A stretch of 20,183 bases of DNA from JAXGTD01 sp040775095. Lineage in GTDB: Bacteria > Pseudomonadota > Gammaproteobacteria > Chromatiales > Chromatiaceae. Of this stretch, positions 1-8,058 are shown in pieces. Under the pieces are notes generated by a model. It did not search any database, was not told where the DNA came from, and saw nothing but the letters and a program-made list of their open reading frames with translations. Location of the stretch: the NCBI GenBank assembly GCA_040775095.1, contig JAXGTD010000077.1, forward strand, positions 1-20,183, read 5' to 3'. Position numbers and translations under genes: made by a program. Numbering within the stretch: the stretch's first letter is position 1; every line of letters starts with the position of its first letter.

Positions 1-881
1 ATCCGGCGCAGTTCTGGCTGGAGCGCATGATCACCACCGGGCTCCCCGTCCGCGGCGGCGAGGCCATCCAGGATGGGGATCACTGGCGCATCCGCTGGCT
101 GGACGGCAGCGAGTCGGCGAGAGCCTGCTTCGACGCCCGGACTGCCGAAGCCCGGCCGGAACTGGAATGGATCACTCTGGAGGACGCGCACGCCCGCGCA
201 CTCCTGTGTGGACAGGGGGCCGAGCTGCCGCGCTGTGTCGCGGGACAGCCGATTCCACGGGTGCGGATCTCTGGGCTGCCGGAGACGGTCATCGGCGTCT
301 GGTCCCTGTGGGAGATCTCGCTCTCCGCGGACATCTTCACCGGTAGGAGCCCGCTTGCGGGCGATGAGCCTGGGCAAGCTACCGGAGGGGTCGCCCCCAA
401 GCGGGCTCCTACGGCGGACGCCTTCAGCCGCAAGCGCTTCCTGCCCATTTTCGTCAACGATGACGGGCGGGCCTTCCTGCCCACCGCCAGGCGCATCTGG
501 GATCTCCTGCTTACCGAGCGCGTGGAGATGTTGGAGGCCCTGACCCCGGCGGACTCACTGCATTGGGACCAGTCGCTCGCGGCGGCGACCGTCCAGGGCG
601 AGCAGCACATACGGGAGCTGATGGGGCTGCACCGCACGCGCCTCCAGGAGGCTCGCGAACGTGCCCGCTACGCCTTCGAGGCCCGAGATCAGGCGATTGG
701 CCGGATCGGTCTGCCAGCCGTACGGGCCTATCGCCGCCGGCGTCTCGAGCAGGAGCACAAGGAGCGGATGGCCACCCTCGATGCCGCGCAGACCAGCCTC
801 CCGGGCCTCAACGCGATCATGATGCTTCGCGTTGGACCTGGCTTTGCCTCGGAATCCGGCGCGGCGAGAGGTGCATCGTGA
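1..881 (+). CDS. brxHII: BREX type 3 helicase BrxHII, C-terminal part (5' end outside window)
   Basis: The frame is open from the first full codon at position 3 and ends with TGA at 879-881, so the gene begins outside the window. About 292 residues are visible. They lack helicase motifs, which would lie upstream. The visible part has an SFxxDIF-like stretch leading to FLPIFVNDDG, then a long charged, Arg/Glu-rich probable coiled coil (about residues 190-260), ending near LPGLNAIMMLRVG. This layout resembles the C-terminus of SNF2-type BREX/DISARM-like helicases. The assignment to BrxHII rests mainly on the next gene, which is a clear PglZ: BREX type 3 loci place brxHII just before pglZ. The stop overlaps the pglZ start (GTGA), so the two are translationally coupled. 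The frame contains a roughly 70-bp inverted REP pair, adding about 25 unusual Gly/Ala/Pro-rich residues near residue 115-140. Identification is good by context and moderate by sequence. Confidence 0.72.
   Translation, partial: PAQFWLERMITTGLPVRGGEAIQDGDHWRIRWLDGSESARACFDARTAEARPELEWITLEDAHARALLCGQGAELPRCVAGQPIPRVRISGLPETVIGVWSLWEISLSADIFTGRSPLAGDEPGQATGGVAPKRAPTADAFSRKRFLPIFVNDDGRAFLPTARRIWDLLLTERVEMLEALTPADSLHWDQSLAAATVQGEQHIRELMGLHRTRLQEARERARYAFEARDQAIGRIGLPAVRAYRRRRLEQEHKERMATLDAAQTSLPGLNAIMMLRVGPGFASESGAARGAS
343..412. repeat. Inverted pair of REP-type palindromes inside brxHII
   Basis: The arms GTAGGAGCCCGCT (343-355) and its exact reverse complement (400-412) face each other. The left unit holds a smaller perfect hairpin: GCCCGC, TT, GCGGGC (349-362). 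The right unit, read on the other strand, starts GTAGGAGCCCGCTTGGGGGC and is a slightly diverged copy of the left. GTAGGAGC followed by a GC-rich palindrome and CGAT is the usual look of REP sequences in Pseudomonas and related gammaproteobacteria, normally found between genes as inverted pairs mobilised by RAYT transposases. Here the pair lies wholly inside an open reading frame that reads through it. Confidence 0.8.
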
Positions 882-2896
882 GCCTTTGGAGCGAGCGCAT
901 CCTCGGGGAGTTTCCGCCGGACCTGGCGCGGTTCTGGATCGCCGCGGACCCGGACGATGTCTTGCTGGACGAGCACATCCTGTCCGAGCTGCGCGGCCGT
1001 GGCTTCGAGGTCCTACCGTTCGAGGATGCGATCGCCTTCCGGGCTGACTACGAAGCACGCTGGAGACAGGCTTGGGACCAAGGCGAGCCTGGGCCGGCCA
1101 AGGCCTTGGTACTTCATCTCAGATCCTCGGAGCCGGGCGACCTGCCGTGGGACTACCTGCGCCAGGCACGCCTGGTCCGACTCAGCCTGGCGAATCTGTT
1201 TCCGCGTCTGAGCTATGGCGTGGTCCACCGACTCGGCGCCGAGTACAGGGAGGCGCTGTTCGAGGCGCATGCCAAGCATGCCTCCCAGTCACCTGATCAG
1301 ATCTGGGGCGAGGCGGCGACCAAGGAGCTCATCCTGACCCACATCTTCCAGCTCGGGCCACATCTGATCTCGGGCAACGTGGACCTGTGGCGGGAGCTGC
1401 TTCGGCTCCACTACCGCAACACGCCGTTGCCAACACTGCTGGCGGATCATGTCCAGAGCATCCTGGAGAGCAAACCCGCGTTCGAAGGGCTGCCGATCAG
1501 CGAGCTGTTCGCGTCGCAAGCGACGTTTTTGCGGGTCGTGCAGGCGGCCTGGGAGCGTTTTCTTGAAGCCAAAGGTATCCTGGGCTTAAGAATCGCCGAA
1601 GATCGTCCCCCGGATTCTGGCTGGGATACAAAGGGCAAGATCGATATCCCGTTCGAGCATCCGGACATTAGGGCGCTGATCGATTCCATGTTCCTCGACG
1701 GCACCCTGCATCCGCTGTTGGTGCAAAAGGTGCCTACCGACGTACCGGACTGGCTCGCTATCGGGATCGTTCGGGACCCGGCTGCACGGCGAAATCTGGT
1801 CCGCGACGGACTGACGCGTCTGCTGGACACGATGCCGTCGGACGGCGGTAGTTACCGGGATTGGCTGGCCTTCGCCAAGAGCCAGGGCGAGATCCTCTCT
1901 CGCTTCCATGCCCTGGATCAGGCTCACGCCCAGGGGCTCGATGACCTGCTCCAGAAGGCCCGACAGCGTTCGGACGAGCTGCTGGCCTCCTGGTTAAGAA
2001 AACACTACTCGGACCTGCCGTCGCTGCCCGCAGCGGCAGCGACGGCGATGCTGCACCAGGTCCCCCGCTTCCTGGCCATGCGGCGCAGCACTGGACAGAA
2101 GAAGGTAGCGCTGCTCGTATTCGACGGGCTGGCGATCGATCAATGGGTGCAGATTCGCGAGCATGTCACCGGACGCGCACCCAAGCTGGTCTTTGACGAA
2201 GGTGCCTGCTTCGCGTGGCTGCCAACGCTTACGGCCGTATCGCGGCAAGCGCTGTTCTCCGGGTTGAAGCCCCGTGAGTTTGCGGATTCGATCGCGGGGA
2301 CCAGCGCCGAGCCAGCGCTCTGGTCGCGCTTTTGGCAAGACCAGGGCCTTCGCGCCAGCGAAATCCTGTATCGGAAGGGAATCCGTCGCGTCGATCAGCT
2401 CGATGCGCTGGCAGAAGAGCTGTCCAAGCCGTCGCTCAAGGTCGCGGGCCTTGTCGTCGACACCATCGACGAGATCGTGCACGGTGCGGTGCTGGGCAAG
2501 CGCGGCATCGCGAGCCAGATCGACAGCTGGTGCACATCCGGCTTCGTCGAGCAGTTATTCGCGTTGCTGCTGGACCGAGGCTTTCGCGTCTATCTGACAG
2601 CGGATCACGGCAACGTAGAAGCCATCGGCGCCGGCCGACCGAATCAAGGCGTGATCGCCGAATCCCGCGGAGAGCGCGTCCGCATCTATCCAACCGAGCT
2701 GCTGCGAAAGCAGTCGGCGGAACAGATTCCGGGGACCATCGAGCTGCCCTCGCCGGCTTTGCCGCCGGAATTTCTGCCGTTGTTCGCCGGTGGGAGAACG
2801 GCTTTCGTCAACAAAGGCGAGCCGTTGGTGGCCCATGGCGGCATCTCGGTCGAGGAGCTGATCGTCCCCTTCGTAGAAGTGAACCAACCAAATTGA
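878..2896 (+). CDS. pglZ: BREX type 3 phosphatase-like protein PglZ
   Basis: PglZ is the alkaline-phosphatase-superfamily core protein of BREX phage defence. From the GTG at 878 the product has 672 residues. The GTG overlaps the brxHII stop (GTGA) and has GAGAGG a few bases upstream. The frame is open further upstream, but that stretch lies under brxHII and reads like an out-of-frame shadow. The N-terminal half (about 1-400) is the family-specific region. The C-terminal half carries the metal-enzyme signatures: LLVFDGL with Asp near residue 416, PTLTAVSRQALFSG with the candidate nucleophile Thr near 452, LTADHGN with Asp576-His577, and AHGGISVEELIVPF with His near 653. All expected metal and nucleophile positions are present, so it looks intact. 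It sits between brxHII and a BrxA-like gene, as in type 3 loci. The biochemical role of PglZ in defence is not settled; the family call is firm. Confidence 0.9.
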   Translation: MSLWSERILGEFPPDLARFWIAADPDDVLLDEHILSELRGRGFEVLPFEDAIAFRADYEARWRQAWDQGEPGPAKALVLHLRSSEPGDLPWDYLRQARLVRLSLANLFPRLSYGVVHRLGAEYREALFEAHAKHASQSPDQIWGEAATKELILTHIFQLGPHLISGNVDLWRELLRLHYRNTPLPTLLADHVQSILESKPAFEGLPISELFASQATFLRVVQAAWERFLEAKGILGLRIAEDRPPDSGWDTKGKIDIPFEHPDIRALIDSMFLDGTLHPLLVQKVPTDVPDWLAIGIVRDPAARRNLVRDGLTRLLDTMPSDGGSYRDWLAFAKSQGEILSRFHALDQAHAQGLDDLLQKARQRSDELLASWLRKHYSDLPSLPAAAATAMLHQVPRFLAMRRSTGQKKVALLVFDGLAIDQWVQIREHVTGRAPKLVFDEGACFAWLPTLTAVSRQALFSGLKPREFADSIAGTSAEPALWSRFWQDQGLRASEILYRKGIRRVDQLDALAEELSKPSLKVAGLVVDTIDEIVHGAVLGKRGIASQIDSWCTSGFVEQLFALLLDRGFRVYLTADHGNVEAIGAGRPNQGVIAESRGERVRIYPTELLRKQSAEQIPGTIELPSPALPPEFLPLFAGGRTAFVNKGEPLVAHGGISVEELIVPFVEVNQPN

Positions 2897-3615
2897 CGAG
2901 TCAAAAGAGCAGCGTTCCACACATCGGCTTCGACCGGTTCATCCCCCTCGATTGGGCAACCTGTGCGCTGCGCGTTCGTGCGGACCAGGAGACATCCGAG
3001 ACGCTCGAAGCGCTGATCGGCGGAAAAGAACGCAGCGAGGCTTCAAGGAAGAAGACCCGCAGCGTCCTGAAAGGCATGTGGCTAGCGCCCCGCGCCGACC
3101 TGAGGCCGTTCGCGGATCGTGGCGCCGAGCTCCTGGGGGAAGTCGAAGCGTCGGCAGTACCCGCCCTGTGCTGGGGCATGGCGATCTCGGCCTACCCCTT
3201 CTTCGGGAAAGTCGCCGAGCTGACCGGACGCCTCACATCCATCCAGGGCGACTGCGCATCAAAGGAGATTCATCGCCGCATGGCCGAGACCTACGGAGAA
3301 CGAGAAACCGCCTATCGTGCTGCCAACCGCGTCATGCAGACCCAAGCCGACTGGGGATCGCTTACGCGCATTGACAAAGGCCGCCGCATCATCCGAAGGG
3401 CGCCCATGACCATCTCCCACGATGGCCTGACCGCCTGGCTCATCGAGGCAGCACTCCGTTACACCGGCAAGGCCATGTCCGTGGTCACCCTCCAGTCATC
3501 GGCGGTTCTCTACCCCTTCAGCTTTGACCAGCCGCTGGCCTTCGTCGCATCCAAGAGCCCTGCTCTCGAGCTGAGAGCTGACGGGAGTCGATCGCAAATC
3601 GTCGCGATCCAGTAA
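2893..3615 (+). CDS. brxA: BrxA/DUF1819-like protein of the BREX type 3 operon
   Basis: The product has 240 residues if it starts at the TTG at 2893, which overlaps the pglZ stop (TTGA). There is no ATG or GTG near this point in the frame, so the coupled TTG is the natural choice, although its Shine-Dalgarno is weak. It is a soluble protein with no membrane segment or signal peptide. The central stretch EIHRRMAETYGERETAYRAA followed by NRVMQTQADWGSL resembles the DUF1819/BrxA pattern, where a small helical bundle ends in a conserved DWG. BrxA is a small non-enzymatic BREX component reported to bind DNA. Its position as the last gene after pglZ fits the type 3 order. It could instead be another BREX accessory protein of similar size; the identification is from memory of the family pattern plus context. 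Confidence 0.68.
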   Translation: MTSQKSSVPHIGFDRFIPLDWATCALRVRADQETSETLEALIGGKERSEASRKKTRSVLKGMWLAPRADLRPFADRGAELLGEVEASAVPALCWGMAISAYPFFGKVAELTGRLTSIQGDCASKEIHRRMAETYGERETAYRAANRVMQTQADWGSLTRIDKGRRIIRRAPMTISHDGLTAWLIEAALRYTGKAMSVVTLQSSAVLYPFSFDQPLAFVASKSPALELRADGSRSQIVAIQ

Positions 3616-3620
3616 CGGTA

Positions 3621-3635
3621 AGCACTTCGCGTGCT
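3621..3635 (+). terminator. Small hairpin just after the BREX operon
   Basis: AGCAC and GTGCT flank a TTCGC loop five bases after the stop of the BrxA-like gene. The stem is short and only a weak T-rich stretch follows, so termination is a guess. It lies between two convergent genes, where a terminator would be expected. Confidence 0.25.
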
Positions 3636-3727
3636 ACTCCAATTTGACAACCACGGCGCGGTCAATCGAGCCGATATGCGCGCGCGGTCCGATCATCGTT
3701 GGACCTCAAATGGATCAGCGCCCGCGC

Positions 3728-4285
3728 TTATTCGGTCAGATCAAAATCCTTGAAGCGCTGTTCAGCGGCGCTCCTTGCGGCTGCATCCCTCTCCGCATCG
3801 AGAGGGTCGAGCTTGACACCGTCTCGGCCGTCCACGAAAGCCGGCCCGCCGACATCATCGTCGTAAGGAGTGCCGTCCTCATTGATGGCGTAGTACTCAT
3901 CCCGCATCAGGTCGGTCCCGAGGAGCCGCGCGAGATACACCCACGTCCAGCTTTGCTCCAGATCATCGCGACAGTGGCCCTCGATGAGCTGGCGCATGGC
4001 CTCGGTGTCGCCTGCTTCGGCGGCGACGGTGAGCCATCGCTTCGCATCCTTCCGGCGCCCTAGCCGCGTGGCGATTTCGGCGACCCTGGCCGGGTCTTCC
4101 AGGACGGAGCGCTGGGCGTTCCCGAAGAAAGCGGGATCATCGAGGCGATCGGCCGGATCCAGGAGCGCATCGGCGCAGCCAAGCCGAGCGGCCTTCCGGA
4201 GGTGATGCGTGTACAGCTCCTCCGTTCGGTGCCGTTGGGCATGCGCCAGAACCGCGACGAGCGTGCGTGCGCGGACCCGCGTGCC
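3728..4285 (-). CDS. Sel1-like repeat protein with no usable start codon (probably 5'-truncated)
   Basis: The minus-strand frame is open for 185 codons from just after the ccoS stop codon to TCA/TGA at 3728. I found no ATG, GTG or TTG in it before the ATG at 3997, which would give only 89 residues. The codons upstream of 3997 nevertheless look coding: acidic and Ala/Arg-rich helices such as TRLGRRKDAKRWL run straight into the Sel1-like phrase AAEAGDTEAMRQLI, which spans that ATG. The C-terminus contains WTWVYLARLLG, a DDDVGGPAFVDGRDG loop and an acidic helix. Sel1/TPR-type repeats usually mediate protein contacts; no function can be assigned here. The likely explanations are a 5' deletion that fused the gene to the end of ccoS, a sequencing frameshift, or initiation at 3997 (GAGG six bases upstream). 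It faces the BREX operon tail to tail. Confidence 0.5.
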   Translation of the reverse strand, partial: GTRVRARTLVAVLAHAQRHRTEELYTHHLRKAARLGCADALLDPADRLDDPAFFGNAQRSVLEDPARVAEIATRLGRRKDAKRWLTVAAEAGDTEAMRQLIEGHCRDDLEQSWTWVYLARLLGTDLMRDEYYAINEDGTPYDDDVGGPAFVDGRDGVKLDPLDAERDAAARSAAEQRFKDFDLTE

Positions 4286-4504
4286 CTAATCCCGTGTATC
4301 AGTGCCGCTGGGGGCGTCGGCCTCCGTCTCCTCGTCTGGCCATCGACGCCGATCCTCTTGTTTGATGTCGTCGTCCATCAGGATGCGTTGACCGTCACCG
4401 TCGAGATCATCGAACTGGCCACTGCGTGCCGCCCAGAACAGGACGCCGACGGCAACCAGACCGAGAATGATCATGCCGGGGATAAGACCGTAGATAACGT
4501 CCAC
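4286..4504 (-). CDS. ccoS: cbb3 oxidase maturation protein CcoS
   Basis: CcoS is a small membrane protein needed for insertion of cofactors into cbb3 oxidase. The product is 72 residues from a GTG at 4504, a normal size for the family. It has one N-terminal membrane helix (about residues 5-26) followed by the family signature FWAARSGQFDDLDGDGQRIL and an acidic MDDD stretch, then a charged tail. The start is chosen because the family's short N-terminus precedes the helix directly; the Shine-Dalgarno is poor. It is the last gene of ccoGHIS, separated from ccoI by 279 bases. It ends in an amber TAG, and the same frame remains open beyond it. Confidence 0.93.
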   Translation of the reverse strand: MDVIYGLIPGMIILGLVAVGVLFWAARSGQFDDLDGDGQRILMDDDIKQEDRRRWPDEETEADAPSGTDTRD

Positions 4505-4586
4505 TTCAGACTAACCTGTCAGTCGAGTTGGTTGATTTCACGCGGATCCGAGACGCGGGCGATCCATGCCCCGCCCTGCCGTCGAG

Positions 4587-4604
4587 GCCGGGGGCATCCC
4601 CGGC
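4587..4604 (-). other. GC-rich hairpin between ccoI and ccoS
   Basis: GCCGGGG and CCCCGGC form a perfect 7-bp stem with a 4-base loop. There is no T-tract on either side, so it is not a classical terminator. It lies in the 279-bp gap between ccoI and ccoS, where I see no gene, and could act in attenuation or mRNA stabilisation. Confidence 0.3.
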
Positions 4605-4783
4605 GCGGGGGAGCGGAGAATTGTCGACCTCCTGCGCAATCACTCTTGTGCGTTTCCCATCCGGGTCACGGAAGGCCCGGCATTCTCAGGCTCCCCGGCC
4701 CAACATGGAGCGAACCGGGAATCGCGCGCCTTGTGCGTTGCGGGCGGGGCCAGGTGGTGCGATACAGCGATGGCTGGCCCGCC

Positions 4784-7333
4784 TCATCGGCCCGTCCCAG
4801 CGCCCGCGGAACGAAACAGCCTCCGAATCCGCGCCGAATTGCCGATCACCGCCAGGGAGCTGAGCGGCATCGAGACCGCCGCCACCAGTGGGGTGACCAG
4901 TGCGGCCATCGCGAGCGGGACCATGATGAGATTGTAGGTGATGGACAGAGCGATATTCTGACGAATCGTGCGCAGCGTCCGCCGGGCAAGGGCGGCGGCT
5001 TGCCGCACCCGCATCAATTCATCGCTCATGAGCACAATGTCGGCGCTCGCAATCGAGACGTCGGTGCCGCTGCCAACCGCAATGCCGACATCCGCGCGCA
5101 CCAGCGCCGGGGCGTCGTTGACGCCGTCACCGACCATCGCGACGCGTCGCCCGCCGCGTTGCAGGGCCGCGATCACCCGATCCTTCTCCGCGGGCATGAC
5201 CTCGGCAATGACGTCGATGTCCGCCCCCAGTTGGCCGGCGATGTGCTCCGCGGCAACCCGGCGGTCCCCGGTCAACAAGGTCACCCGAATACCATCGGCC
5301 CGAAGCGCGCCCACCACCTCTACCGCGTCCGCCCGAAGGCGATCCTCCGCGACCAGGCGCATCACCTCCACGCCATCGACCGCGCAATGCAACAGACTTC
5401 CAGTTAAGGCGCGCTCCTCACCTTCCCATTCCGGGTCGTCCAACCCAGCGCCCATCGCGACCGCGTTGTGCCGCATCCAATCCCCATTTCCGACCAAGAC
5501 CCGTTTGCCGGCGATCCGACCGCCAATACCGAGGCCAGGCCGCACCCGGACCTCCGTGGCTGGTGTTCGCCGATGACCAAGCCCCGCCTCATCGGCCAAC
5601 GACAGCACGGCGCGAGCCACGGGGTGTTCGGACACCGACTCCAGCGCGGCGACCCGTGTCAGGGTCTCGCGCTGCGATGCGCTGAGCGCACCTGCTCCCC
5701 GGGCGCTGCTCCAGACACCGCTGCGGTCGAGTACCGCGGTGACCGCCGGGCGCCCCTCGGTCAGCGTGCCGGTCTTATCGAACACGAAGTGGTCGATTCC
5801 CGACAGCGTCTCGAGCACGGCCCCGTTTTTCACCAGGATGCCGTGGCGCGCCCCCAATCCGGAGGCCACCGCAATGGCCATCGGGGTAGCCAGTCCGAAG
5901 GCGCACGGGCAGGTGATGATGAGCACGGCTGTCGCCGCCATCAGGGCCTTTTCAAGGTCATGGGAAACCCAGAGACCGAACGTCACCACCGCCAACGTCA
6001 GGGTCAGCGCGACGAACCAGGGCACGATGCGGTCGGCGACGCGTTGGATGGGCGCCTTACTCGCCTGCGCCGCCTCAACCAATCCGATGATCCGGCCCAA
6101 CGCGGTGTCGCGCAGCAGGCCCGTCGCCTCGATGCGCAGCACACCTGCCCCATTCAGCGTCCCGGCCCAGACGGGATCACCGGGACCTCTCGTCACCGGC
6201 AGCGACTCCCCGGTCAGCATCGCCTCATCGACGCTGCTCTCACCCTCTCGCACCGTGCCGTCGGCCGGGATCGTCTCCCCGGGTCGAACCAGCAACCAAT
6301 CGCCACACTGCACTGCCCGGATCGGCACAATCGCCTCCTGCCCATCCCGCAGTACCGTGGCAACCTTCGGCTGCAGGTCCAGCAACCTCTGCGTCGAGGC
6401 GACGGCCTGGCGCCGGGAGATCGCCTCCAGGTAGCGCCCAACCAGGATCACAAACAGGAAGTTGACAACCGTATCCCAATAGACGTGTCCCGAATCGGCG
6501 ATCGTGACGGCAAGCGAATACAGGTAGGTAATCGACGCGCCGATGGCGATCGGCAGGTCCATGTTCAGATGCCATTGTCTCAGGCCAATCCAGGCGCCTT
6601 TGAAAAACGGCCAGCCGGAATAGAGCAGGGTTGGGGTCGCAATCGCAAAGCCAATCCAATGGAACAGACCCCGGAACTCACCCTCGTCGGCACCGGCGTA
6701 GAGCGCAATCGAGATCCACATCAGGTTCATCATCCCGAACCCGGCCACCGCCATGCGATAGAGCAGCGCGCGATTCTCGCGTTGCAGCGCCCCCTCGGCC
6801 GCATTTGCGTCGAACGGCACCGCGGCGTACCCAATGTCACCCAGACGCCGGAGGACCTGCGACAAGGCCAGACGTCGGTTGTCCCACTTCAACCGTAGCC
6901 GCCGTCCCGTGAGATTGACCCGCGCCTCCTCGACGCCGGGTACCCGCTGCAACCCGTTTTCGATCAGCCAGACGCAGGCGGCGCAGTGAATTCCCTCGAC
7001 CAGCAGGTTAATCTCGCGGTGCTCGCCGAGGCCAGCCACGAATTCCTCCTGCACCTCGTCGAGGTCATAGAGCGCCAGCTGTTTGGGAAGCTCCGGCGGG
7101 GGACCGAGGATCTCCCCTTCGGCAGTACGTCGATAAAAGCCCTCGAGTCCGGCCGAATAGATCGCCTCGCACACGGAGCGGCATCCGGGGCAACAAAACA
7201 CACGCTCCGCGCCAGCGACGGGCGCCGTGACCCGCGCCGCGTCCGACACGGGAAGGCCGCAATGAAAGCAGCGTTCAACGCTCGCCGCGCGGGTCTCGAC
7301 GGCGAGCGGCCCAACCTCGGCCAAGCGCTCCAC
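4784..7333 (-). CDS. ccoI: Cu(+)-exporting P-type ATPase CcoI (FixI) for cbb3 oxidase assembly
   Basis: CcoI pumps copper out of the cytoplasm to supply CuB of cbb3 oxidase. The product is 849 residues. Order of parts: an N-terminal Cys-rich metal-binding region (CFHCGLP near 22-28 and FCCPGC near 47-51, as in FixI proteins); an HMA domain with GIHCAAC at 115-120; membrane helices from about 195; the actuator loop TGES at 374-377; the metal-channel motif CPC at 475-477; the phosphorylation site DKTGTLTEG with Asp519; an SEHPVARAV motif in the nucleotide-binding domain; and VGDGVNDAPAL near 750. All catalytic residues are present. The start is a GTG three bases after the ccoH stop in the same frame, with no clear Shine-Dalgarno, which suggests translational coupling. 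Position in ccoGHIS supports CcoI over CopA. Confidence 0.95.
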   Translation of the reverse strand: MERLAEVGPLAVETRAASVERCFHCGLPVSDAARVTAPVAGAERVFCCPGCRSVCEAIYSAGLEGFYRRTAEGEILGPPPELPKQLALYDLDEVQEEFVAGLGEHREINLLVEGIHCAACVWLIENGLQRVPGVEEARVNLTGRRLRLKWDNRRLALSQVLRRLGDIGYAAVPFDANAAEGALQRENRALLYRMAVAGFGMMNLMWISIALYAGADEGEFRGLFHWIGFAIATPTLLYSGWPFFKGAWIGLRQWHLNMDLPIAIGASITYLYSLAVTIADSGHVYWDTVVNFLFVILVGRYLEAISRRQAVASTQRLLDLQPKVATVLRDGQEAIVPIRAVQCGDWLLVRPGETIPADGTVREGESSVDEAMLTGESLPVTRGPGDPVWAGTLNGAGVLRIEATGLLRDTALGRIIGLVEAAQASKAPIQRVADRIVPWFVALTLTLAVVTFGLWVSHDLEKALMAATAVLIITCPCAFGLATPMAIAVASGLGARHGILVKNGAVLETLSGIDHFVFDKTGTLTEGRPAVTAVLDRSGVWSSARGAGALSASQRETLTRVAALESVSEHPVARAVLSLADEAGLGHRRTPATEVRVRPGLGIGGRIAGKRVLVGNGDWMRHNAVAMGAGLDDPEWEGEERALTGSLLHCAVDGVEVMRLVAEDRLRADAVEVVGALRADGIRVTLLTGDRRVAAEHIAGQLGADIDVIAEVMPAEKDRVIAALQRGGRRVAMVGDGVNDAPALVRADVGIAVGSGTDVSIASADIVLMSDELMRVRQAAALARRTLRTIRQNIALSITYNLIMVPLAMAALVTPLVAAVSMPLSSLAVIGNSARIRRLFRSAGAGTGR

Positions 7334-7336
7334 CGA

Positions 7337-7867
7337 TTAGGGTTGCGCGACGCTGATGCGCTGCCCGAGCGTGTGCTCATCACCCCCGTCGCGCACCGCC
7401 ACCAAGGTATCCCAGATACCGCTCAACGGGAACCGGGTGCGAATCGCATAGCGACCCGGCGCCTCCTCGACCATGGGTATCGAGAAATCCTGACCGGCAT
7501 CGGATGGACGATAGGCATAGTAGGTGACCTCATCCGGCGAGACCGGCTGGCCGGCCTTGTCGACGACGACGACACGCACCACCGTGGGCACCCCTGCCTG
7601 GACATCGTCGGGCGTATCGATATTCATAACCCAGCCCGGCCCATCGGCCTGGCGCGAGGAGATCGTGCGCTCCACGTGCCGCCCCCGCTCGTAGTAATCG
7701 TCGACGACCAGCCCGGGATTGGTCGCGAAGGCAAACCAGATCATCACCGCATTGACGACGAGCACGACGATGACCAGCGCAAGCCAGCCAATCACCCAGG
7801 GGCTGCGCCAGGCTGAGTCGCGCACGAGGTCTTTGGCAGCCGATCCGTTCATCGTGGGAGTATTCAT
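7337..7867 (-). CDS. ccoH: cbb3 oxidase assembly protein CcoH (FixH family)
   Basis: CcoH is a membrane-anchored assembly factor that associates with cbb3 oxidase during maturation. The product is 176 residues from ATG at 7867; a second ATG lies five codons downstream. One membrane helix (about 24-48, GWLALVIVVLVVNAVMIWFA) is followed by the family phrase VVDDYYERG and then a beta-rich periplasmic domain with PSDAGQDFSIPMVE and a C-terminal GIWDTLVAV strand. This matches FixH (size and one N-terminal helix). It is directly followed by ccoI. The 191-base gap to ccoG upstream contains nothing I can recognise as a gene, and no clear ribosome-binding site precedes the ATG. Confidence 0.9.
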   Translation of the reverse strand: MNTPTMNGSAAKDLVRDSAWRSPWVIGWLALVIVVLVVNAVMIWFAFATNPGLVVDDYYERGRHVERTISSRQADGPGWVMNIDTPDDVQAGVPTVVRVVVVDKAGQPVSPDEVTYYAYRPSDAGQDFSIPMVEEAPGRYAIRTRFPLSGIWDTLVAVRDGGDEHTLGQRISVAQP

Positions 7868-8058
7868 CAGCGGGATTGAGGTCTAGGTATCTCTTTAGGT
7901 AAGGATGATAGCGCTCGCTCGGCACGGGGTCGGCCGGCGCACGCGCTCAGCCCGGCGGCAGGTAGCTCGCTGCGGTCCGGGGTCGCCCTCCGACGAGGCC
8001 TGCGCGCCGCCCGGCATCCAGCCAGGCTGGACAGTGTCAGCCCGAGCCGATGCCCACG

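Noticed and set aside
563..877. Upstream extension of the pglZ frame to an ATG at 563
   Set aside because: It lies wholly under the coding frame of brxHII and reads as an Arg/Pro/Gly-rich shadow; the GTG at 878 overlapping the brxHII stop gives a family-like N-terminus.
2332..2892. Upstream extension of the BrxA-like frame into pglZ
   Set aside because: The extra residues are an Arg-rich shadow of pglZ; the coupled TTG at 2893 is the natural start.
4060..4242. 60-codon minus-strand frame beginning at ATG 4242
   Set aside because: It is out of phase with the Sel1-like frame, which shows the better protein composition; the 60-codon product looks random.
4202..7816. Long plus-strand frames opposite ccoS, ccoI and ccoH
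   Set aside because: They are antisense shadows caused by high GC content; products are Arg/His/Pro/Gln-rich without domains.
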